64,000 nucleotides of DNA. Source: Prosapia bicincta (Eukaryota > Arthropoda > Insecta > Hemiptera > Cercopidae). The stretch is taken from NCBI GenBank assembly GCA_036971475.1, contig JBAIZL010000001.1, forward strand, positions 206,897,841 through 206,961,840. The letters run 5' to 3'. The notes below the pieces were generated by a model. That model had not been told where the DNA came from. It made no database searches and saw only the letters and a program-made list of their open reading frames with translations. The position numbers and the translations under genes are program-made. The first letter of the stretch is position 1; each line of letters starts with the position of its first letter. Below, in pieces: positions 25,800-37,976 of the stretch.

Positions 25800-28480
25800 T
25801 TATTAAATAATAAAACTATTACGAATAATGATGTTCATGGATAAACAAAATAAATTTTAAAATAATTTGTAAAATACTTTAGAAAGATTTTTTCTAAGCA
25901 TAAGAAACGGAAAAAGTACCAAATGAAAATTGAAATATTTTTTCGAAATTATGAAACGAAATAGGAGAAAAGTTACAGAATTTATCGTAAGCCTCAAACT
26001 TATAAGATTAAGATTTAATTTATTTAAAATTCTTTCATTTTCGAATAACTTACTTTTCAGGTAGAAGCTGTCGCATCTGCAATAAATAAAGTTTTAACAT
26101 TTGTCTTTACACAGTGAACAATAAAGATTGTCTTGTGTTGACAATACAACACAAGATGTCTTTAGCGTTGCTGTACACAATAGGGAAGCCGTATTTCGCA
26201 CAATGGGTCTTTTGTTTTGCCCAAACCCCTTCACGTAAGTGTAAGAGACCATTACGTGCTGTAATTTATTTATGTATTTAATAATGTATTCAATGATCAT
26301 CACTGAGTACTTATAATAAGTATTTCATTTATTTGGCTTACATGTATAATTTCAATTCATTTAATACCCTATAGTATAAAATAAAACCAAATTTATTTAA
26401 AATTAAACAATTGTAATACGTTTACTTTCAAAAAGGTATCTTTTGAAGATAGTTAGTATGTATGTTTGTTATTATAAATAATTACTGTTACAAAATCAGT
26501 GTTACCCTTTTTTGAAAAATAGGTTTGCAATTCAGAACCCGTTTGCCCTTAAACATATATCTTGTTAAACTTCATCCCGTAACAAGAACTTCTAACCATC
26601 TCATTTTGTTTCTTGATAGATTACATTTTACAAATCTTTTCTTACGACCACGTTTGCTGTTTGTCTTACGCTCTATTATAGAAAACCACAGTGCAAGTAA
26701 AATGTTACATTTTCTTGTACATTTCATTGTAAAAAAAAACAGTTAATCTTAAGGTATCTTTTTACTGAGAAAGGACGTAACTGTTACTCTAAAAAGGACT
26801 AGTAAAACCAGAATACAAATATATTTTGCCAATGAGTAAATATTCTATTTTAACAATTAGTTTAACAGTAAATTATCTCATATTTTTATTCTTTTGTTCA
26901 ATTTAAAAGGGTTGTCTTATGCATTGAAGATGCATTAAATGCATAAATAATACAATACATTTAGTACAATAAGTACAAGCGATTGTTATCTTTTCAGGCA
27001 TTGAACGTACATACAGGCTCATATCACTCTATAATATAGGCCTACATGTTGACTGTAATTCAATAATAAAAAGAAAATTGTATTACCTACGCAATGTTTA
27101 CGTTGTGACGTCACTGCTTCTTTACTTTTAGTAGCGTTCACTAAAGGAACAAACCTGTAACTATCAACTAAACTACCTCTACTTACTCTTTAACAATTGA
27201 CATACAGTATTTGCATTAACATAGTGCAATGCGATATGTCTGGTAACTATAGCATTATATTTACTTTAGTCTTTAAAAGCAACCGGAGGCAAAACTGTAA
27301 ATTTATCAATAATAGTAAAATTAAAAATACATTGTTATTTTAAAATATGCTTTTGTTTCAAAACACCAATGAAAGTTTATATTTTATTAGAAACAAACAT
27401 AAAAGGCAAGCAAATAAACAGGAAACCTACAACAAATGAGGAAAAAAAAATTATGAAACAATACATGGAATGAATCAATACAACTTTATCATACGTTTGG
27501 TTCTTTAATTATCATTTCTCTCAATTACAAGCTCATACTGTGGAAAAACGTGGATTATTAACGTTCAAGATTATGAGCAAGATTTGAACTTAACATTTTA
27601 TGTTTTGTATTTTTGCCCAAACAAATATTTAATTCATCCGTGTCACCAATCCCATCATGTGTAATTTCTTCGGTGAGAAAATATGAAATAAAGGCAATAA
27701 ACGAAGGAAATTTTACATATGACAAATAACGTTTACACTCTTAACGTCATAAATGATTGTGTTTGTTGCTTGTACGCCTCCATGACGACTGGAAGTCACG
27801 CATTCTGTTTATTTCTCACCTTTCTTGTATAATTAATTCAGATTTTGTTATTACAAAATACTTTATTATTACACCCCTTGAATGGGGGCGGGATCATGTA
27901 TAATAACTCCCTCGGATACTATGGTTCAGATGTTATGGTTTTAATGTACATATTAAGTTCGTTGAAAACAATCATAAAGCTTTTGGAGTCAGTTCTTCAA
28001 GCCAAGTTTCTTCTAGACTAGTCATCAAAGCATCTACGTTACATTCCTGAAAAGCCTCTGGTGTAAAATAAGCCTTTATTCTTAAGAGATGATTTTATGT
28101 TGTTCCATTGGCAACAGTCTTCAGGATGTAATATTACCAAAAATATTTTCTAATGCTCAAATATTAAACCAAAATAATATTTATAATGTTTACATGGTTA
28201 ACGATAGATGTCAAACAATGCATGCTACTACAAATACACTCTACCTTTCGAATTGGTCTGTGATCTGTCAACCACCTTAAAGACATTGAATAAAGTTAAA
28301 GCAAATGTCTTGAAATAGATTTTCTTTTTAAATGTGGTTTAAGCACTGAAATCTGTTTTCTTCCATTCCATTTTTATTTCAAATCGATAGAAAAACCTAT
28401 ATCAAAGGCTGATTAAAATGCAAGAAAATAAATTTTTCGCTCAGTTCCAACAATCCCAACATATATTTCGACCCGCAGCA
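25800..28480. other. AT-rich intergenic sequence
   Basis: Contains repeat R1 copy 2 (26097-26274). Otherwise I see only short frames and no recognisable motif. Confidence 0.45.
26097..26274 (-). repeat. dispersed repeat R1, copy 2
   Basis: Partner of 12276-12443. The two share a 20-bp end (ACATTTGTCTTTACACAGTG), a central ATACAACACAAGATGTCT block and an ACAATAGGGAAG block. On the minus strand the peptide KGFG, SLL, TSCVVLST, LCKDKC is kept in one frame. Confidence 0.6.
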
Positions 28481-28489
28481 GGGTGATGT

Positions 28490-28715
28490 GTATTGTTGTC
28501 CAGTCACCCCCTTCCTTCAATTACAATAGAGTCTGACAGCCATGATAGATGCCTGGGTCGGATCAAACAACTATTATTTGTAGTTTCATTCCATTTGCTT
28601 CAGTTAAACTGCACAGAGACGCATACGTAATTAGAATCCATATTTGATCAGCTGTTAATTAATTCGATGCATCTGTGCAACTGTATTTCTAATACACTGT
28701 AGAATTCTATTCAAT
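28490..28715. repeat. dispersed repeat R2, copy 2
   Basis: Partner of 2290-2505. The best-matched block is around AAACTGCACAGA at 28612-28623. The family is unknown and the divergence is high. Confidence 0.45.
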
Positions 28716-29299
28716 TCTGAATAACTGTTGCTAAAATTTGCTGTCATCAAACAGTTGCTAGTCTGCAATACTGCAAATCACATTTTGGTTATTCTTGTAA
28801 TATTTAATCTCCTAAAGAAGTGTACCATAATAGATTAGATGTAATTTTATATTATAATTAAAACTTCTAGGTTTTAAAACCCCTGGAACAAACAGTTTGA
28901 TTAGTCTTCAAGCTCATAATGCAGCACTTAAAAGATATTTAAAAGACTTATATCTCTAAATAAAATTAAAAAAAAACTAATTTATATTTTATTTTTTCAA
29001 AATGTTTACATAGTAACTCCGTATATTAATACTTAAACTCAATTATTGAATAACTAGAAGAGTTGGATTTTAAAGGGTATTTTACATTACGAAAAAAATT
29101 AATATTTTTAGCAATATTCAAATATAGTTTTTTATTAGCAAGATGAAAATATTTAAAATTAATTTTAGTTTTCTATAGCTAAATTTAAAACATAATTACT
29201 ACCTCTCTCTAAATGCTTTAGGTATGTGATCCTGGGCACGTGAACTCTTGCCCTTGTTGCACTACGTATACACAGACACACAATTACACCCAGACAGAC

Positions 29300-29585
29300 A
29301 GAGAGACAAACATTGACAAACACACACACACGCGCGCGCGCACACACACACACACAGACACACTCACACAGACACACACACACAGACACACTCACACAGA
29401 CACACACACACACATACACACACAAACATACACATAAATACACTCGCACGAACACACACACACAGACAGAGGCAGACACAGACAGACAGACAGCCGGACA
29501 GACACACACAGACACACACACACACACAGACAGACAGACACACACACATAAACAAACAGACACACACACAAACACACACACACAT

Positions 29586-29644
<59 letters not shown>
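29300..29644. repeat. compound (CA)n/(GACA)n tract followed by (TA)n
   Basis: About 300 bp of CA, CAGA and GACA repeats with a (CG)5 core at about 29331-29340, ending in (TA)n at 29599-29644. The frames on both strands are low-complexity. Confidence 0.95.
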
Positions 29645-29646
<2 letters not shown>

Positions 29647-30623
29647 TATGTTCTACGTGTTTATGCCTGTTTGTTCGGTAATGTGTGTATGAATAAATAT
29701 TTTCCAATGAAATAATAATACTAATTTCCTAAGTTTAATTTATGTTAAATTAATTAACATAAACATCCTTCCGTTGCTGCTACTTCATATAACAACAATT
29801 GTGTTGGAAAACATTTACCGTTACTTTTAGACATCAACAGACTAGATTATTTCATTCGTTTTCCGTTGCTATTAATTATATAGTTTACATATTGTCACTG
29901 TGAGGTAGTGGAATTTTGTTGGCCACTACATTAATTTCATTAGAAATATACTGTATTTAGGTTTTAAATCCGTGTAATAATGACAAACAAATAGGCTAAT
30001 AACAATAATTATTCACACGAAAGATCCTACAGTAACGATACTGAATATATTTTTAAATTGTAGTAATTAGTTATTATAATATTTAAGTATATTTTATTCA
30101 TAGGGAAACTTATCTGTGTATCGTAAAAAATATATTTAATTTACGATATACTAAGCAAACTTCAATCAAATTTAAGTGTCATGAAAATGTCGACACAGTA
30201 AACTGGCTTTTGATAAGCTATCTCTATTAATCCCTTTTGCAATTTTAACTTTACTTCATAGGTTTATGCGCAGAAGGTTTAAGTCCAGGTAATCGTCTTT
30301 AGACACCCTATAAATTTTTGTCACTCTCTTTAATAGTAATAGCAACCATTAGCAACATTAAAGTGAATAGAACCAACAACCATTAGTAATTATTGATACA
30401 TTAGTTTTATAACAATTAACAATGATTAAGTGGCTGGTAATAACAAACATTACCAATAAATGATTTTTAAAACCTTTTAGAATAGTAATCTCGGCTTCTA
30501 TTTCTCTAAAGTTGGAGAAAACCTAATTTCTATAAACGTTACCTCGATGACCTGGAACGTTTGAAATTTTACAATCCCAAGTTTCTTGATAGCACCTTTG
30601 GCTATATAAGTCCAATAAAGGCA

Positions 30624-30625
<2 letters not shown>
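29645..30625. other. AT-rich intergenic sequence
   Basis: I see no gene, RNA or mobile-element motif. Confidence 0.5.

Positions 30626-30676
<51 letters not shown>
30626..30676. repeat. (TA)n microsatellite (left of a PLE-like piece)
   Basis: About 50 bp of TA dinucleotides. Confidence 0.95.
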
Positions 30677-30677
<1 letters not shown>

Positions 30678-30789
30678 CTTTAATAAACAGTACCTCATAT
30701 ATATTTCGATTTTATTGTGGAACCTTCCGGCACTGGCGTTAGCCGTAGTGAAACCCCAGTTAGGTAATTAAATAATTATTACTTGTATT

Positions 30790-30793
<4 letters not shown>
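30677..30793 (-). mobile_element. possible Penelope-like terminal fragment between (TA)n tracts
   Basis: A 117-bp island of unique sequence sits between two TA tracts. Its minus strand has a GC-rich hairpin-prone core (GGCTAACGCCAGTGCCGGAAGG) followed by an AATAAAATCG block. The position between TA tracts and the core layout resemble the PLE termini elsewhere in the window, but the hammerhead consensus is not met. Confidence 0.35.
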
Positions 30794-30826
<33 letters not shown>

Positions 30827-30860
30827 TGCGTGTGTGTGTTTGTTGGTGTTTGTGTGTGTT
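30794..30860. repeat. (TA)n followed by TG-rich sequence
   Basis: TA dinucleotides to 30823 and then an imperfect TG stretch. Confidence 0.9.
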
Positions 30861-30899
30861 TATGTGTGATGTGTGTGTGTTGCAATTGGCAGTTTGCTC

Positions 30900-32027
30900 T
30901 TGCAATCTAAAGAAATTAACACTTTTATAAATTTGAATTTCGAAAATTAAATTGTAACTAGAAAATGTTGAATTTTTATATTACAGAAATTAAAGCAAAC
31001 CATATAGTTACGAGTAGGAAAAGCCAATCGTTTATATACCAAAAAGTTTGAATCAAGAGAAAACACTTGTAAACACAATACCCAGAATTGTAAAAACGTA
31101 AAATTGTACGTATTATAAATTATATAATATTACACACACATTCAGACTGACAAAATAAGAGAAGACCAACCAGTCTTATGTAGCTAAACAAATATTTAAT
31201 TACACATAAATATTTGGCAAACACAACAAATTTCACAATAACAACAACAAATTTAAAAATTAATGTAATTATGTAGACACTATAATTTGTATTTAAAAAT
31301 GTATAGGTTCAGTTAAATATATACTGTAAAGCAAGAAATGCATTTCTCCAAATATTACTCCGTCCTGAATTATCACTCAACGAGAGTGTAAAGAACCACG
31401 ATATCTTACAAAAGTGAAACTAGTTCGAATTTCTCAGTTTTTTAATTTCCTAATTTTATCGTTTCGGTCTAATAATTATGGTTCTTCTAGTTGATTTTGA
31501 TCAGATGTCCAACTAAGGGCGCCTGTTGTTATATACTACTTGATCGTTGCATCTGAAGGGAGTATCATTTTGGAAAGGTAATTTGGGGCTTTTACTTTTG
31601 CAACATGCGTAAAAAGACAGTGTTACATATTATTTATTAGACAGTTATAATAAAAAACCATACAGATTTTTAAAGCAATGAAAACACTTGGAAAAACATA
31701 ATATATGTAGTGTGAACCTAATTAACAAAACAAACAATATTTGACAAAGTGTTAATCAGAAACGTAAAATACTGACTTTGTATTTAATGTTACTAACAAA
31801 TTTATTGGAAATTTTAATATATTATTTTTTTCGGAAACTTCTATTTACTATCATTATCGATTTACTTGCGTTTCTATAAACACATAATGACGCGATTCAT
31901 CTTCATCATTAAATCCATCATGGGTTTTCTACGCACCTAATAGGGTGTAACAACAATTAAAAATAAAACTGTGCTCAGCTTGAAGTGCATGCTCAATACT
32001 CTGTACCTCCCGGTTAAAATTCTCATT

Positions 32028-32065
<38 letters not shown>

Positions 32066-33222
32066 CCTATATACATACATTGTATTAATGTTTAACAAAA
32101 TACTTATTACCTACCTCTTAAGTAATAAAATAGCCGATTCTCAATTAATTCAGAAACAATCCTTATAATAGTACCATATATTTTTTAACGAGTCAGCGAG
32201 AAGGTATTTAATTATATAAACAATAGAATATGTAACTCAACCATGGTATTTGTACAACGGTATTGCTCAGTAGAGACTTATCACCCTGTGAGAGTTTAAA
32301 ACATAAAACCACATCGTTGTTTATCTATATTAATTCGAACGTTTCATTATGGTTAATACATCTGCATTGTGTATATCGGTCTAATAAATTAAAGCTCTTT
32401 TAAATTTAAAGGTTCGCAAATTTTTGTTGTGTGCTTCATAGTATATCTACTTACGCCCTACTTAACGGTAACTAACTTGAGATTCCTTTTTATAGTGGCC
32501 GTCTCTTCTCCCCCGAACGTTGAAAATTTTTATTAAAAATTTGTTCTGCTATAAATTCGAATACACATTTGCTTAATATATCTATATTTTTATAAACTAT
32601 AATTACATATCATAAATATGAATTCGGTAACGTCTTACAGTTATCATTTTTATGCTTTTTTCAAAATTTCTCATCTCTTTTTGGACCATTCGGTAGTGGC
32701 TTAAAAATTACCGTCACTTTCATACCCAAAATCAAATATTCATATTATACTACAGAGTTGATGAGATAAAATTATCATTACGTTGTTTAATTACGTAAAA
32801 TAATGTATTACAAGTATAAATATTGGTTTCATTTGTGTAAAACCAGATGTTGAGTCTATAAAAATTCCAACATTTAGTACATTTTTTATGTTATTTAATT
32901 CTATCTAAAATGACGTAGTTATTTATAGAAAAAATATACTTTTAACTCTTACACCACCAAAAACTCAATAAATAAAAATAACCAATAATATTTAAAAGGT
33001 TTAATTTAGTAAATTAACAGTCATTACGGTTTTGTATCATCAATTATTATTTTTTCCTTATTTATTCCACTTTTTCTTCATACGCCTAGACATTCCATCT
33101 ACTATTTGTTTACACTTAACGTGAAATGACTGTTTGTACTAGTTTACAATGTTATTATATTCAGTTATCCATATTATTCCAATACATTTTTTTATTTGGT
33201 ACAGTACTTGTTTTTTTTGTGT
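30900..33222. other. AT-rich intergenic sequence
   Basis: No coding region recognised. Contains a (TA)n tract at 32031-32063. Confidence 0.5.
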
Positions 33223-33226
33223 GTGT

Positions 33227-35432
33227 TGCAATCCCCCCCATTATGAACGATCCCATCCGGTCCCACCCTTGCTTCCGCCTCGTTTGCTTTTTGTACGTGG
33301 TGATGGTAGTTTTAAAAAAAATTATGTTAGTTGTTTTGTTAAAATATGTTTTCTACCGTTTCCAAAACCCATGCCTAAATCCCCGGTGTTCAAACGTCGG
33401 TGCCGCACCTAAGCACAAGCCATGAACCGCCGTCTCCTGCCTTACTGTTTGTATAACCCTTTAAAATGGTTAATGATTTTTAGTCGGGTTTTTTTACAGT
33501 CATATTTGTCAGTAATTTAGTCAGCTGGAAAGAATACAAGATAACCATGAACACTCAGAAACCCCAGATGCTCTTACCATGTTCCAAGATCTGCAGACAC
33601 GGCAAAAGGGCAGTGCAAAATATGATCATGCATAATTTACCTGTTTAAAGGCTCCTTTGTTTTTTAAACATGATCTGGCAGTAGATCTAGTCCTTGGACT
33701 TTAATGTAATAATCAAATATTTTTCAGAATAGCTCAATATATTTAAATAAATTTGTCCTCGGGAGATAACTCTCCTGGAGAAATATTAGGCTCTGAATTT
33801 TAACTAATTTATTAATTACTAAATTATAATTAATTTTGCGATCTGATTTAATAATCATTATTTATTAGTTGTAAAAAATTAGAAGTATATATTGTTCAAC
33901 ACAGAATAAATTTAAGTTAAAAAAAATTGTATAACAGATATAATTGCTGTTTCAAGCTTAAAGAAATTACAATTTACTGAAATACAACATAATATTTCTT
34001 GTTACTGTTTCTTTATACTTTTTATATTCACAAATATTTTTTTCAAACTGTTCTCATATTTGATATACTTATTTACAAAATTTTATACTGAGATTAACTA
34101 ATTATAACCACTTTTTTAACAAAAATTTGTTTCATAGGTTAGTTGAACTTACTCAACTGAACACTTCGCTAACATAGTTTAATATAAACAAATGTTTCAC
34201 ATTTCCAAGTGAATTGGTAAATTCTAATTCTTATCTTGACAATTATAAAATTTGTATAAATTCTCATCAATTTTTCTTTCTTAAAGATGACTCATTTATG
34301 GTCGAAACAACTCTGTGAATTTAGATTTAATATTCTTTCATTATTATTTTCATTGTCAAGCCTGTGTATAGCGGTTAACATATAAATTGAGCAATAGACA
34401 AGCAAGAATTGGTCCTTCTTGATACACTGACTTGTTCATATCTTATTTCGTAAGCATTTTTAATATACTTATACAGATTATTTTTATCTTTCTTAATATT
34501 AATTTAAAACATTTGATAAGAGTGAAGCCATTGTTAGTTTTTATTTTATTGAAAATTTTGAATTTTATAAATTTCACTACTAAATTTGACGTTATGTTTT
34601 TTAAAAAATGACTTACCAAGAGTTTCACTGTCCAATCCTCGGTTCCTTTTGTCTTGAGTCCGGATCCCTGGGGCGCTGGAAGTAGCCAGCCCTGGTAAGT
34701 CGGTGTGAGTCCAGCTACATTCTTTGATGATCTTAACGTACCGGACTCTGAGTGTGGAGCCCGCGTTCGTGATTTAAGTTAGACGACAGAAACATTGTTG
34801 TACGGATCCATCTGGCCCTTGGTGCTCTTCTAGGCGCGAACCGACATTACGGCCGACCGTTTCTTGTATTACATTTTTTTTCAGACTACTCCACAAGCCA
34901 TTTTGTCCTGTTTTTATTACAACGTCCCCCCCCCGCTTGGTTCTTCGTTATCTCAGTGCATTTTTCTGTATTGGCGGGTTGAACAAACCTACAATTCCCT
35001 TTTATCGTTATTTGAAATACTCAAAACTGCCTATTTCTCTAGTTTCACCATAACCTTTTTTAATATTTAAGTTTTTTGGATTCGATTTTCACTATCGTTG
35101 CTGATGGATGTTACTGATCATTTTGAAATGTCAGTGATGGTTATAGATGGCCTAGATCTCAAATTAGCATTCTTTTGATGTTTTTCGGCACTTCAAAATT
35201 TTCACGGCACTCCCGTTTGTCAAATATAGTTAGTTAATAACAATTTTCTTAAAATTGTATTTATTTATTTTTTTTTTCATTTATATTTATAGAAATATTT
35301 ATCTGCTTATTCACTCTTTATTACGTTTCTTTATTAGACAAATTACATATTTGTTACATAAGTTTTGAATCAATTATTCAAAATCTTAAAATTGTTAATT
35401 TCTTAATTTGGGTGGTCATTTTGACTGTCTCA
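33227..35432 (-). mobile_element. solo LTR (2206 bp), diverged subfamily
   Basis: It is homologous in patches, in the same minus orientation, to the solo LTR at 20862-22813: TGCAATCCCCCCC at the low end, GTCAGCTGGAAAGAA, TCTGCAGACACGGCAA followed by GCAAAATATGATCATG, TCTGGCAGTAGATC, GACTTACCAAGAG, and the GC-rich block at 34620-34860. Its high-coordinate end reads ACTGTCTCA and is followed at once by GTGT, which also precedes the low end (33223-33226). The site is a (TG)n tract. The patchwork similarity shows clear divergence from the other LTRs. No internal coding sequence remains. Confidence 0.8.
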
Positions 35433-35437
35433 GTGTG

Positions 35438-35489
<52 letters not shown>
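35433..35489. repeat. (TG)n microsatellite with target duplication GTGT
   Basis: A TG tract directly beyond the solo LTR. Its first four bases repeat the four before the LTR at 33223-33226. It is the insertion target of that LTR. Confidence 0.9.
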
Positions 35490-35490
<1 letters not shown>

Positions 35491-35519
35491 ACGCTTGTGT
35501 TTGTGTGTGTTTTATATTC

Positions 35520-36295
35520 GTAGATGAACACAAATATAAATTAAATTACTATTTAATATTTCAGTTTGATTTTTTAATTTTTATTTGTTTAAAAAGGAAT
35601 GAAAAGCTTCTTTATGTTTTATCAACTATACTTAAATGGAAATTTATTATTGCCATTGTCTCTGTTTTCAGCTTCTTGGTAATTTTAACGCTCAACACTC
35701 TTGACCCTTTGCAGATATAAGAGTAATACATACAATAAATAGTATAGATAAGGATGAAAAGACATATACGTTGTATTCCTTACTTGTTCTGGCAGGTATT
35801 TTTATTAATTGCAAATAGGTTGAATAAAGTATGGTTCTAGAATCTAACATTAAAGAAATAAATGCTGTATGAATATTAATGAAATAATAGGGAAAGATTG
35901 CTACAAGTTAATACGAAAGAGACAATATAGACTTTGTCCGATAAATATTTATTGCAGGATGTAAAAATATACATTTCTAAATATATTGAAGTTTGCAGTG
36001 CAGCAGCAAACCTTTTATGACTGAGCACGTAAAACAGACAAAATGGTTTATTCGCGTTGCTCTAGTTTCCATCCGGAAATGGTGACTCTGAAGAGCACTT
36101 TAACTAGACAAATAGTTTGGAGTTCTGCTAGTATAATTTACAATAACTTTTATGTCAACGTAAACTCGTAATTGTTACCAACACTTTGAGGTAATAAATG
36201 TGAACAACAACAAAAAGCCCTATTACAACATTACTAAAGATAAATAATGTATTGAGAGTTTAATAGATCAATGTAATGCAATGTGAAAACACTTT

Positions 36296-36298
<3 letters not shown>
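35520..36298. other. AT-rich intergenic sequence
   Basis: Nothing recognised. Confidence 0.5.

Positions 36299-36362
<64 letters not shown>
36299..36362. repeat. (AT)n microsatellite at a PLE-like 3' end
   Basis: About 64 bp of AT dinucleotides. The adjoining sequence to the right carries a hammerhead-like core in minus orientation about 330 bp away, so this tract would lie at the 3' end of that element. Confidence 0.95.
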
Positions 36363-36364
<2 letters not shown>

Positions 36365-36740
36365 ATTATAAAGGCTTTGACGACGTAATCTAATTTATAA
36401 TCGTTGAGTATTCTTGCAAACAGAATCAATGCTTGAAACGTGTTCTATTTTGCAAAAACAAAATCTGACTGACACCAATACTCTCCTAAAGTCACAACCG
36501 AATCTTCAATCCTAAAGGAAACACATAAACTCAGCTCCTAATATAGCTATTCTTCGAGCTTAGCTGGTAAGGTTATGTTAAAACAATTAAAAGACATACA
36601 CAAAACTCACAAATTAATCTTGTATTGACTCACATGCGTTTAAATGACAAAGTCATAATTATAGTGAGTGTTGCTACCACAAACGCTTTCTTGCAACTGC
36701 AAATAGACACTTTGGCATCATCAGTTTTTATTTTCAGAAT
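36363..36740 (-). mobile_element. possible Penelope-like terminal repeat with hammerhead-like core
   Basis: On the minus strand CTGATGA (36718-36724) and GAAA (36687-36690) are separated by 27 nt, a plausible stem II distance. But stem II does not pair cleanly: only an internal TGC(C)AAA/TTTGCA stem forms, leaving unpaired bases before GAAA. The 3' side runs to the (AT)n tract at 36299-36362, like the other PLE ends here. The element class is inferred from this arrangement. Confidence 0.4.
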
Positions 36741-36810
36741 TACTCAAAACGAATTACCTTCTAAACTTTACGTTTCCTCTTACCTCTAGCCCTGTCAGGT
36801 CGATTCGGTC

Positions 36811-37024
36811 CCGGCAGTGCTATCGGACCTTAATCCATTCTCGGTTAACTTTAACTAAAGGTCGGACTCTAAGACTAGGGACCTGGTCCTTAGACTAGGT
36901 GAACACGAGTCCCCCTCATTAGATCCTGAGAACTGTATGATCCAGGCAGTGCGATCGTACCTTAATCCATTCTCGGTTAAACTTACCTTAAGGTCGGACT
37001 CTAAGACAATGGACTTGGTCTAGG
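36811..37024. repeat. two-copy direct repeat, 132-bp spacing
   Basis: A block of about 80 bp starting GGCAGTGC (36813) recurs from 36945. Both copies contain CCTTAATCCATTCTCGGTTAA, then AAGGTCGGACTCTAAGAC. The GC content is higher than in the surroundings. The 132-bp distance would fit two units of a small tandem array, the second one partial. Confidence 0.75.
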
Positions 37025-37921
37025 CAGAAATTGCCGCTGCCCGATGCGTCTTTTAAACCTTAAGAGCTTTTTAAGTAGACACACGTAGGCCTATGTTTAA
37101 GAAGTTATTTCAAATCTAATTCAAATTAGAAACTGTTAAATATTTATATCACCTTTTCTAGTTGTTCTGTCGTGATATAAAACAGAGATTCTTTCCAGTT
37201 TTATTTAGAACAGCAAAAGCCTTGCCAACAGCTTCATATACAAAGCAAATTATGAAGTAGTAATTATCATTAGAGAAATAGCAGCATCGTTAAAGGCAAT
37301 AACAAAATTGCACATTAAAATGGTGCTCTTTCGCTAAGACGAGTACGAAAGGAATCAAGAAGAGAGCGGGGAGGTTGTAATGCAACTTAAGAATATGTTT
37401 CTTTTATGTTCATTGTCCACTTAAACAAAGCTAAGCTAACTTTGTGCTGTAACGATCCGTGTTATTTCCTTGTGTCTATTTTATTGCATGTTCATTTATA
37501 AGTCTCACAATTCTTAAGCTTTACTTAAGTTTAAGACTTGAAACGAGAAACTTTCATAAACGAGAAACTGTATGAAACGTTCATACAACTTTCTGGGAGG
37601 AAGAAATGGTAGTGTTTTCCCATGATTTTATACAAAATGTTCTTAGTTTCCAAGAAAACGAGAGCTTTCTACTCCTAGAATATAAATTATATAAATGCCC
37701 TTAGAAGATAAATTCATGTCATTTATTAAAGTAACAAATAACGTAGCTATACTAAACGACAGTAGTAAAATTAGTTTAGAGTGTCACCACTAGGGGTTTG
37801 TGAGTACTCTGAGATATTAATTATGTGCCACATTAAAAATGACGACATAAGATAATAGGTTCCTTTAATTCATAATTGAGTTTATTCGTCTCATGTTTTA
37901 TTAGTTCTTCCGTTATACACA

Positions 37922-37924
<3 letters not shown>

Positions 37925-37964
<40 letters not shown>

Positions 37965-37976
37965 TCACTCACTCAC
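37925..37976. repeat. (CA)n tract with 5' target duplication TCAC
   Basis: A pure CA tract to 37961, a short ATATT interruption, then CACTCACTCAC. Its last four bases (37973-37976, TCAC) are repeated directly after the 3' LTR at 46867-46870, where a CA tract continues. This is the insertion site of the LTR element. Confidence 0.9.

Noticed and set aside
33126..33425. 99-codon plus-strand frame starting in the (TG)n flank
   Set aside because: It crosses the boundary into the solo LTR, so it is an artefact of the junction.
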